Of a stretch of 64,000 nucleotides of DNA, positions 11,027-20,802 are shown in pieces. Both the position numbers and the translations under genes were made by a program. The DNA comes from Cloeon dipterum (lineage: Eukaryota; Arthropoda; Insecta; Ephemeroptera; Baetidae). How positions within the stretch are numbered: position 1 is the stretch's first letter; the number at the start of each line of letters is the position of its first letter. Below the pieces are notes generated by a model that was not told the DNA's origin, ran no database searches, and worked only from the letters and a program-made list of their open reading frames with translations. The stretch is from contig NC_088787.1 of the NCBI RefSeq assembly GCF_949628265.1, positions 11,150,501 to 11,214,500 of the forward strand, given 5' to 3'.

Positions 11027-11598
11027 CCCTGCGAAAAATCTTCATTAGCCAATAATACCAATGATAATTTAATCATAAGCATTATTGGAATAATGTTAAT
11101 AAATGATGAATAAAAAATGATTGCAACACAATGTTGCGGTAATATTAAAAAAATAATGAAAAACAAATGTAAATAAGTTATTATCTTAAGCTTGTTTTAA
11201 TATTACACCAATGTTAATTCAATGATATCAGTGCGCATGCGTGAATGCGTGCGCATCCATGAGTCGCACACTCTGCTACTCCGTCCGCCATCACCGCAAC
11301 CGCATCAAGAAACAAACACCGAACGGCTAACGGCTACGCTTCGCGCAATTTTCGTTTTGTTCTTCGTTCTGCGAGTCGTTTGTCTGCTCTTAAGAGTTTA
11401 AAATACACCCATGTAAGGATCCTTGATGTTATCAACACACGCACCGTTCAGCGAATATTACAGGTAATGAGAATTATTCGTTTTTTACTTTGTTTTCATT
11501 CCAATTCGCGGTTACAAATTTTTACTGCTGCATGCAGTGAGAAAACGAGCCGTAACTTTGATACAACATCGAATTTTGATGCAATTTTTCGTTGACAG

Positions 11599-11805
11599 GC
11601 CGGGCGAGGATGGCTTCGACCCTGTGGAGCAGACGATGAACGAGCTGGAAGAGGGACAAGGACAATGCGCGGCTGGACAAGAAGATGGCGAAGTTCGTCG
11701 GCTTTGAGCCGGGCCACTTTTTCACGTCGCCGCCTAGTGCCCAAGGACATCCACGACCCGCACCCGTTTACCTTGTGGACTTTCTCCTCATGTTGCTGCC
11801 CTAAT
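11599..11805 (+). pseudogene. GC-rich, frame-broken exon-like segment inside the TIR element
   Basis: After an acceptor-like gttgacag (ending at 11598), a GC-rich stretch unlike the surrounding AT-rich element reads as protein in two frames. The first part is FDPVEQTMNELEEG; after a single-base shift near 11,650 it continues as DNARLDKKMAKFVGFEPGH and on to a stop near 11,803. Upstream at 11,230-11,460 there is leader-like DNA followed by a donor (ACAG|GTAATG). Together this looks like a leader exon, intron and second exon of a host gene, captured and decayed. I do not recognise the parent gene. Confidence 0.4.
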
Positions 11806-12349
11806 CGTCTTTTCTGATCGAGAACTACCCTAGCTCCATGAACATCCACCTTCCACGAAAGTGTCCCCACGTACCGCCACACCAAACTACTTTGGAACTC
11901 AAAATAATTAATTTTATGTCCTTGCGTCATGCGTTCGTGCAGAATTGCATTTGTATTCACCCGGTATTTTTCTCCACTGGTTTTTAACTGCTGTTTGAGC
12001 AACTCAATTTTTACCAATTTATTGCGCATTAAATTGACTTTTGTCATTTCCTCCTAGGTATTAATATTATATAAAATTAGAGGTCGGAGTGGTCAAAATT
12101 TACAAGTAGATATTTCCTTTTAAATTTTCATTTGCCTCAATTTCTCAATAAATTTATCTCAGACAATTTTTCTAGTCGCATGAGCAATTTAGAAAAATAT
12201 TGAAAACTTAAGTGAAAACATGGCCTGCAAGAAACTGGTGAAAATTGATAAAAAAAACCTTATTGCTACCACTTCACTGCATTTTTTTTTAATTTGGGCG
12301 TTTTGGAACCTTTGGTCCTTGACTTAAAAAATATTAATGACTTTTATGA

Positions 12350-12782
12350 GCACTGGCACCAAAAAGGGCGGTCAGAAATTGATGAGGTACTTGTCATGTG
12401 TGCTAATGCTAATGGCCTGAACTTGTTATTATACAGAGCCGCCATTATTGTTTCCCATTTTTGTCACTGTCAATGCGGCCCGTCGGGCCGAACGATTTGA
12501 GAAAATCAAAAGTGGCACTCTAATTAAAATTAATTTTGCATTTAAATTTTTCAAAATTCGTTAATAACAATGCTAGAACTGACAGTTATTATTAAATGCC
12601 AAATTAATTTTAATTATTGTGTCACTTTTGATTTTGTCGAATCGTTCGGCCCGACGGGCCGCATTGACAGTGACAAAAATGGGAAACAATAATAGCCGCT
12701 CTGTATAATATAAAGTTCAGGCCATCAGCACACATGACAAGTCCCTCATCAATTTCTGACCACCCCTTATTCATGCCAGTGT
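12350..12782. repeat. Large imperfect palindrome (foldback) nested in the TIR element
   Basis: Bases 12350-12545 and 12592-12782 are near reverse complements: GCACTGGCACC... on the left matches ...TGCCAGTGTC on the right, and both arms share GGCCCGTCGGGCCGAACGAT and its complement. The arms are about 190 bases with a loop of about 46. It could be a nested MITE. A transcript would fold into a long hairpin. Confidence 0.8.
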
Positions 12783-13322
12783 CGACGTCGCTCTGTGTCC
12801 CGACAGGACGACGATTTGACTAAGTGGCCAACATGTATTATGTAGTGCTGATTTTAAGTATTTCCCTACTTAAACCCAACGACTTTGTCTCAATCCCTGC
12901 TGTGCACTTCAATGTACATTGTAAAACTAAAATGCTGTGACTAGAGAGAAACCCAACTGTTTTATGTGAAATGACGTATAAATAATTTTTTATAAGTTAT
13001 ATAACTCTTGTGTGACTTATAAGTGTTAAAAAATATGTCTAGATATAATAAATAAAAATAAAATAATTAAATAAAACTATGTATATCATTCAGAAAACCA
13101 ATAATTACCAATATTCTACGGAAATTAGGACATCATTTAATTTCCATTTGAAATTAATAATAACGCAATGATAGCGGCCAATATTGGTGCCAATATTAGA
13201 ACAATATTGAAAAAAGTCACATTTTCACATTGATATAACATTAGACGCCAATATTAAAACAATAATGGTTATTGGGAAATAATGTTACCCTAATATTAAA
13301 ACAATGAAGATTTTTCGCAGGG

Positions 13323-14360
13323 TGGGGTCACGCAGAATACGTATAATTGATTGCTCAAGAATTCTGTATGTAAAGGAGCAACTTACATACTTCAGCATTT
13401 TCAGAAGGATTGAAGACGATTTTGATATTTTAGTAGAGTTCAAGCATAATAATCACGTTAGTCAGACATGATGTCCAAAACTAGGGCTCCCACCTTCTTC
13501 TTGCATAAATAATGGGTCTTTAGATTTAGAAATAAATGAAAGTTCGGGTTTGGTAGAGGTATTGTTGACCTATGTTTTAAACGATTTAAATTTAGATCAA
13601 AATGTCCTAATTTGCTAATTTTACAGGGGCTTAAAGTTTACGATTGACGCGTGATATTTAACAAAGATGAAATATTTAGAGAGCTGTTGTTGTGTGTGTT
13701 AACTTCTGTTAATTTAATATTTTGGTTTTCTAAATGTTCTAAATCTTAACCCAAAAACTTGACCAGGTTGAACAACTTTGTTGGTCAGAGGTTATCAGTT
13801 CACTAAAATCGGGTTAGCAAATTTAAATTTCAAAACAGCCAAAAATATGTCTCACGCACGCGTAAAATAAAATTATAATTATAATGCATAGTGACAAATG
13901 TATTGAAAAAACGTAAGTTTGGCCTCAAAAGAATAAATATGCGGTTACTTTAAAAAATTCACAGATTCAATTTAAAGATTTCACTAAAATTTCGAATTTG
14001 ATTTTTTTCAACTGTTCAGTTTAGCTTCTTTTGGTTTCTATTTTTAATATTTAGTTAAAAAAAACAGTGTGAATGTCAAAGATAATGCCTTAAATTGATT
14101 TTTAACAGTTTTTTTCTTACGACAGTTAGAATAAAAAATGGTAATTAGTAAGTCTTTATTTTAAAATTACCACGAATAAATCGAGTAAAACTATTTTTGC
14201 TGATGAAATGGTGCGCAGGGGGCAAAGTCAACGTGCCTCTGGAGAACAACGTCAGAGGTCATAGCACTTCACTCTGCTCTCATCATCCGCGCTGTCAGCG
14301 AAGAGCGAAGCTGAAAACAAAAACAAGATCAGGAGAAAAACAACTCACAACATCGCCACG
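13323..14360 (+). promoter_or_regulatory. Spacer and promoter of carboxypeptidase Q
   Basis: AT-rich non-coding DNA up to about 14,190, then a GC-richer block of about 170 bases directly before the carboxypeptidase Q start. That last block is the likely core promoter and short leader. No TATA box stands out. No gene is seen in the AT-rich part. Confidence 0.4.
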
Positions 14361-17300
14361 ATGCTGCCGGCTAGGACGTTGGTCGGGATGTTGTTTCTGG
14401 TGGCCGCCGTGAGCTCGGCGGCCGTTCCCGCGGCCACCGCCGAGGAGGAGAAATGCGACCTGCCAGAGGAGATGGTGCGCGAGATCAGGTCTTACGCGCC
14501 CGTGGCAGACAAGATAATCAGGTTCGTCACCGAGGGCAAGTTCAAAGGCAGGACCTGGAACAAGCTGGCCGGCTTTGTCGACAAGTTCGGCTCGCGGATC
14601 GCCGGCTCGCAGAATTTGGAGAACGCCATCGACTTCATGCTGAACGAGTTGCGGAAGGAGGGCCTCGACAACGTGCATGGAGAGGAGGTCACCGTCCCAC
14701 ACTGGGTCAGGTACAAAATACAAAAAAAAAAATTGAAAATTCATTCCGTAAAATTAGTAAAATAATATATCTTAAAAATTACTTCTTGATATTTATTGCA
14801 TTTTCTTTTTTAATGTCTGTCTGAATTGAGCAAGGTAGGGCCGTAGAAGAGTTTTAACAAAAATCCATCGAATTAATTTATCAATCTGGACATTAATACG
14901 CGGGTAATCCTAGGCATGTTTGATACGACCTTAAAATAAACATTAGATAAGTCATCGCAATGCTGAGACAAATTAGAGTTTTTAATTGGAATATTACCTA
15001 AGATGTGTTGCGAGATTTATTAGAGGAATATTACGTGGCTCGGCCGATTTGCAACAGCGAATAATAAAAAGCTGAAGAGCTGTGTTGTGCTGGAGTCCGA
15101 TTGTCTCCTATTATGAGCGACTGCATGGAGTGAGAGATCCGCAGCTGGTAGTCACAAATAATGTTTAAGTATCGCTCCTTCATCAATTTTGTAACCACAC
15201 TTCCACACTTGCTCAATTTAATCTTTAAAAAAATCTTCGTTAAAGAGGGTGATTGCTCTTACGAAATTGTAGGGGAGAATCAGCAACTTTTTCGTCCAGC
15301 AGCGATGGCGCAACTTACGTCTTACTGGACAGTCTCTGTACTCGGCAGTCCTTCCTCTAACTGTAAGCTGCGGTCCTGCATGTCGTCGTCTCGGGGGTAG
15401 CAGCAATTCTCATCTATTTTAATGGAAAATAGATCAAAATCGTCAAAATAATTGAAATCCCGTGTAACATTGAAATTTTGAAATATAAATATAATTTCCT
15501 TTCAGTAATGAAGTCCAGATTAATTTCATGATCATAATTATGAATTAGTTTGCTATTAAATTTGGTTAGTAATTTTGTTGGGTGCTTTTTACCAAAATAA
15601 TGGAAATCAATTTTCCCAAACATTTTTGTCACTCTTGATAATATTAAATTTTCAACAGTATCTCACTAATTTTTGCTTAGTTACAAAACAATTTAAAACT
15701 AAAAATGTCTTGATCCCACTCATCTTGACGTTGCAATAACTATTTTTTAAATTTTAAGGGGAAGGGAATCTGCCAAGCTGCTGGAGCCACGCATGCAGAC
15801 CTTGCCGATTTTGGGGCTGGGCGGAAGCATTGCCACCCCCAAGGAGGGAATCACGGCAGAGCTCTTGGTCGTGGACAGTTTCGACGAGCTTCATCACCAT
15901 AAAGAGCAGGTATAGAAAATCCCGTAATTTGGCAATAAATTTTAAATATTTCTCTAGGCCAAAGGAAAAATCGTGGTTTTCAACGAAAACTACACAAGCT
16001 ACGGCGAATCTGTGCGGTACAGGGATTACGCCGCCGTGGAGGCTGCGAAGCTCGGAGGGGTTGCCACCCTCGTCAGGTGAGCAGCAGTCAGCAGAGAGAA
16101 TTTGGACCAATTGATGCAAAACCGTTATCTTTTTTTAAGATCGGTGACGGGCTTTTCGATTGGAAGTCCTCACACAGGCTGGCAAGATTACGACTCGAAT
16201 GTCACGCAGATTCCTACCGCCAGCATCACAATTGAAGACGCCCAAATGCTGTCCAGGATGTTCAAGAGAGGTGTGGGAATTAATATTGTTTGTTTGTTTG
16301 TTTTGTTTCATTAAATCTCTAGACATTTAATTTTTAATATTAGTTATCTCTCTAACAGATGGTGAAATTATTTTGAAATTCTTGTTTTTACTCAAGGAAA
16401 ATGCTCAAAGCCCTACACAAATACTCACTCTCCTCAAATTTCATTCTCAGTGATTTTTTCCGAAATTTTTTACACTGAAGTGTACATTCTCCAAGAATAT
16501 TTCATGGCAACTTTTACTGCAGTATTGTAACTCAAAAAAGTTATTTAAATTAAAAGTAAGAACAAGCTGATCTCGTTATTTAAAGTATTTTTATTTTTTC
16601 TTACTTTAATAAAGGTGAAAAGCTGAAAGTGCGGCTGTACATGGAGGCGAAGACCCTGCCGCCGGCCAAGTCACGCAACACCGTCGCCGAGATCAAGGGG
16701 AAAGAAAAGGCGGACGAGGTGGTCCTCGTTTCCGGCCACCTGGACAGTTGGGACGTCGGGCAGGGGGCCATGGACGATGGTGGCGGAGCCTTTGTGTCCT
16801 GGCTCAGCCTGGCGGCCATCAGGAAGCTCGACCTCAGGCCCAGGAGGACGCTCAGGGCAGTTCTGTGGACGGCCGAGGAGGAAGGACTCGTCGGTGCCGC
16901 TGTAAGTTATTCGATCTTATTTATTGAATAAAAATAAATTAAAAATGTAAAAATGGAGCTAAAATTCCAAGGTATAAAGACTATAGATCAGTTTCATAAT
17001 TTTGTTAAGAAATAATTTAACAATAAAATCTTTAACAAAAGATTATAAGGATTTCTTTACAAGATTATTACGGCCTGTATTTAAAAAACAGATATTTACT
17101 ATTTAAATTTGGATTGAAACGAGTTGGTTTTATTTCTTTCTTTCCTATTTTAGTCCTATGTTGAGAAGCACAAATCACAGGAAGGCAAGCTCAACTTTGT
17201 GATGGAGTCCGACGAAGGAACTTTCACGCCGCAGGGTCTCGTCTTCTCCGGCTCCAAGACAGCTGGCTGCATTTTGAAGGAGGTGCTCAAACTCACAGCC

Positions 17301-17602
17301 AGCATCAACACAACCAATTTCCGAAAAGAGAAAGTAAGACTTAACCCTCGCAAACAGTAAATGAAATTAATTTGAATCATTTTTTCATTTAGAACGTCGG
17401 CTCAGACATCACGTTGTGGACTTCAAAAGGGTTGCCCGGCGCCAGTCTAATGAACGCGGCCGAAAAATACTTTTGGTTCCACCACTCGGCAGGGGACATG
17501 ATGACAGTCGAGGAACCACGTGCCCTGGATTTGTGCACCGCCCTCTGGGCCGTTTCCTCCTATGTCGTGGCCGATTTGAGCTTCGGCATCCCAAGAAATT
17601 AG
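14361..17602 (+). CDS. CPQ: Carboxypeptidase Q (plasma glutamate carboxypeptidase, M28 family)
   Basis: Seven exons join in frame: 14361..14710, 15759..15909, 15958..16076, 16140..16270, 16615..16901, 17154..17333, 17393..17602, giving 475 residues (human CPQ 472). A signal peptide covers about residues 1-27. The M28 di-zinc site is visible: His292 and Asp304 in [19 protein letters not shown], Glu338/Glu339 in TAEEEG (catalytic base and ligand), Asp366 in ESDEG and His436 in FWFHHSAGD. All expected ligands are present, so the enzyme should be active. It is a secreted or lysosomal dipeptidase that releases amino acids from dipeptides. The start is the only ATG before the signal peptide. The first intron is about 1 kb, others 48-340 bases. 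It is transcribed away from POLDIP2. Assignment is firm. Confidence 0.96.
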
Positions 17603-17652
17603 ATTTCTGTTGATCTATTTTTGTTATTGATTTAAAAAACAGGTCTAATTCA

Positions 17653-17658
17653 AATAAA
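17653..17658 (+). terminator. Polyadenylation signal of carboxypeptidase Q
   Basis: Canonical AATAAA 51 bases after the stop codon of the carboxypeptidase Q gene, in AT-rich DNA. Confidence 0.65.
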
Positions 17659-18399
17659 ATTATTTAACTCAATTTAAGAGGAACCTAATTGCTACCCTGA
17701 TATTTGATTTTCAAGGAGAAGATATTTTTTTAACAAAATATCATGATTTTGACTTTATTGCATTCGCTGCTTTTTGCAATGATTTCGTTTTTCGAGAAAT
17801 TTCCACGATTTTTAAATGGTTAGGAATTTTAGATTGGGTTTGTTGTTAAATGGGTTCGGGTTCAGTCTGGGTTTAGAAAAAAATTGCACTTTCTATGCCA
17901 TTCTCATGCTTTACACGACAGAGTTTTGACAAAGGAACAAAACCAAAAGGAAAATCTATGGATGCAAAAAGTTTTAATTTTTGGTGAGAACTAATTGGAT
18001 TTATGCAGGCTTTGTGATATGAACCAGAACCGCGGCGCCTGAAAAATTTGATATCTCAAAATATGTCGTAAAATCGCAAAAAATCCCTATAAATAGGCAT
18101 TTTATTCTTTGAATTTCAACCTAATTATATTTTATGGTCCACTCGGGCGATACCTTCACGAAATTCCATCCAGATCTGAAGACCGTCATGCGAAGGAGGA
18201 TTTACATTTATTTGGAACCTAAACAACCATAAAGGTTTTTAGCCTTCGGCTCTTCATAGGTCGCAAAAATGTATACGTATAATTGCCTGTATAGCCTTGT
18301 CACGAGATTAAAAATTTAACAATTAATAGATTTGTTACAATAAATCGCAACGCAAGCGGAACAAAATGCTGAGACGATATCATTTGAAAAGCTCGTCGC
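17659..18399. other. AT-rich spacer
   Basis: No gene or clear repeat seen. Short frames on both strands have no recognisable content. Confidence 0.5.
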
Positions 18400-18960
18400 T
18401 GAACAAAATCTGTGTTAATAGTCGAGAACGAATCCGGTGGTAAACAGGAAAAGTTGCAAAGAGAAAAGCCGCGGCGGCGTGACGAACAACCGGACGCGCG
18501 TCTCAGCAGGAACAAAATAAGCAAAAAGAGTGCTTAGCCGCGCGGCGGCTGACATTCGCACTCGCGCCCGGTCCGACGTTAAAACGAGCAAATAAACAAA
18601 GAAAGGGACAATGAAGCGAATTAGCGAGCGACCGCCTCGGTCCAGTGGATCAGCAAAATGCCGAAGGCACGCTTCGGCCGCCCTTGAGGTTAATCCAGTT
18701 TTCACGCGCTGCTCGCGCGAAAAGCGTTGTTCCCGGCAGCCACAACAGGCAAACAAATTGCACGAGCGAGCCGCGATCAACATGCAAATCAGCGAGCGAC
18801 GCTATATAGCCGCGCGGCTGTCACAAGACGGAAGCGCAGGAAGAGGCTCGCGAATGTCACCTCCGCGCGGTAGTGTCTTCGGGATTAATTATCAATTGTT
18901 CATTCCGCTCGCGCCGCCGTAGGGTCAAGGATGCCGAATTCGCTGGAAAAAAACGTCGCG
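18400..18960 (+). promoter_or_regulatory. GC-rich island with octamer and TATA box; possible orphan or distal promoter
   Basis: A GC-rich block in AT-rich surroundings. ATGCAAAT (POU octamer) at 18782-18789 lies 13 bases upstream of TATATA at 18803-18808, a classic core-promoter arrangement on the plus strand. No coding exon follows within 1.9 kb. It could be a distal promoter of the secreted structural gene at 20,803, a non-coding RNA promoter or an enhancer. Confidence 0.3.
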
Positions 18961-20590
18961 TTTGCTTACACGCAATTGTTGCTGCGGCTTTGTTTCTGAG
19001 AAAAGAAAACGCACGAGAATTATTTCCGTCGATATTTTCATCGGGAAATGCGATGAAAGTAAATTTACTATGATTGCGTATCAGACGAAATATATCACGG
19101 GGCGGAGGTCAAGAAAACTCGACGAAAGTTTACACCAGAAATCAGTCTATACAATTTTTGCGGGTTTTATGGGACAGGCTTCAGTATCTCATCTCGCCGT
19201 GGTGCAATATTTTTTAAAGATGTTCTTCTGATTTCTTTTACCAAGCTCGATCAAACTTGTATTATCAAAAACGGTCAAAATGGTTACTTTTAATTTTGGT
19301 GTCTAATTGAGATTTTGGAAATGAGCTCAGGGTTTTGGGATTTTGTGTATAATATGTACTTAAAATTTGTCCCATGACCTATGTAGAATTGTGCGAAAAC
19401 TTCAGAGTGGTTTCCTTTTTCATTACGTTTAAAAAAACTAAAAAACACGAATTTTCACAATTTTGTTCGCTCCAAATCTCGGTTTTTTAATTATCAGAAT
19501 TGCAAAAACTGCAAACCATTATGCTCGTATCGAGCTTCCCTGACCAGCTAAGGGGTTCAGGGGTGATTTCCCCCACCCCTTTCAACCTCAGGTTCAATAT
19601 TTATAGCAAAAATGCCCTACTAATTTTAAGCATGCGTCCACAAGGCTTATAAAATAATTTGAACTCTCCAAAACTCTCTCTAAATTACCGCCACTTACCT
19701 TAATTCAAAATCAAAACTTCATAAATTGTTTTAGGTTATTGCAAAAAATTCCAGTGTGTTATAACAGTTTTTATGTTTGAAATGTAGCAATTCGGGAGTG
19801 GAAGGTCAAACCCCCCTGAACCCTTCAGCTGGTCATTTATGATAAAGTTATGGAACTTTTGTTTGTTAAATTCATTTATCAAAACGTGTGAATATAGTTT
19901 TTTTTTACAAGACACACACGACATATCTTCCAAATTCAGAGATTCGTTGATATGAAAGATCTGCATTTAAGGAGTCATCTCTGAGTTTAGCAAATAGCCG
20001 ATTAGACTCAAATCCCCCAGTTGCTGAAGTAGTTGCGCAAAAAATAGGCAGAAAATTGTTGTGTATACGGAAATAGCTGCTTTAAGCAAAAAATGTCAAG
20101 TGAGTGCCCAAAATACCCAAGAGGGTCGCATGATTTTCATAGTTTTCTTAACATCGGTTCGTGATCTATTTAAAATATTACATTTTTTGCCAGAAAAATA
20201 ATAAATAAAAATGCCTTATCGAGTCTTAAGGAAACTAATTTAATGTTAATAATGGAAAAGGGGTTTTAAATTTTAAGGGATGAATTTTAAAATTCAAATC
20301 CGATAAAAGGGTCATAAATGAACAATTACCATTTTTTCCTTATTTCTTACAATTCTCCAAAAAAATTGCAGCTTAGAAACAAACATTCGAGTCCGCAGGT
20401 ACTTACAATCTAGGGTCAAAGACAAGGAAGGGACAGGCACAACTCCATTGTTCCAGACATTTCTAACGGTCCAAATCCACTGATTCCATTCTAATTTATA
20501 GCAGGATATAAATAATTGAAAAAACTCGATTCTGATCAAAATTAAGACATATTTCGAAAATAAAATTCAACAGCAGGAAAAGAGTCGAGA
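18961..20590. other. AT-rich spacer with a foldback element
   Basis: Non-coding apart from the foldback at 19,541-19,835. Short frames (for example minus strand 19,736-19,966 and 20,312-20,539) show no domain and I do not call them genes. Confidence 0.5.
19541..19835. repeat. Foldback (inverted-repeat) element, about 295 bp
   Basis: TGACCAGCTAAGGGGTTCAGGGG at the left end (19541-19563) is mirrored at 19812-19835 as CCCCTGAACCCTTCAGCTGGTCA, with one difference in the arms. This structure is typical of a small MITE. No copy elsewhere in the window was noticed. Confidence 0.6.
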
Positions 20591-20763
20591 CTGTAGCATG
20601 TCAGCCGAAGCGGAATGTCGTGTCTGCGCGGACATAATTTATTTATTTATTTGTCACCTGTTGGCGGCAAGTTTGAGACGCAGAGTGCGCACAGCACAGG
20701 TAATGCAAGGCCGGCGCGAATCGAAGGCTTTTACGCTGCATTTGGATGGTCCACGGCGGTGGC

Positions 20764-20802
20764 TATTTAACGAGCGGCGCCGCCCGGCCCCGTTCACAGA
20801 CC
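20764..20802 (+). promoter_or_regulatory. Core promoter and very short leader of the structural-protein gene
   Basis: TATTTAA at 20764-20770 is followed 25 bases later by an initiator-like TTCACA at about 20794. If both are used, the leader is under 10 bases before the ATG at 20803. Upstream initiation with this as a chance match remains possible. Confidence 0.35.

Larger units (their letters stand above)
11027..13322. mobile_element. 2.3-kb TIR-bounded element without transposase (non-autonomous DNA transposon)
   Basis: The ends are an exact 20-base inverted repeat: CCCTGCGAAAAATCTTCATT at 11027-11046 and its reverse complement at 13303-13322. Subterminal DNA at both ends is rich in short repeats of the type CAATATTAAAACAAT and TTTTAATATT. 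No transposase frame is visible, so the element is non-autonomous. The flanks share only TG, so the target-site duplication is undetermined. It contains a promoter- and exon-like GC-rich segment (11,230-11,800) and a large foldback (12,350-12,782). It sits between the divergent POLDIP2 and carboxypeptidase Q promoters. Confidence 0.7.

Noticed and set aside
11496..12047. 183-codon minus-strand ORF inside the TIR element
   Set aside because: No transposase or other domain; it crosses the intron-like part and the antisense of the exon-like segment, which reads better on the plus strand.
14295..14744. 149-codon minus-strand ORF over the first exon of carboxypeptidase Q
   Set aside because: Antisense shadow of a strongly supported coding exon.
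18611..18922. 103-codon ORF in the 18.4-18.96 kb island
   Set aside because: No domain or splice context; the TATA and octamer elements lie inside it, so a regulatory reading is better.
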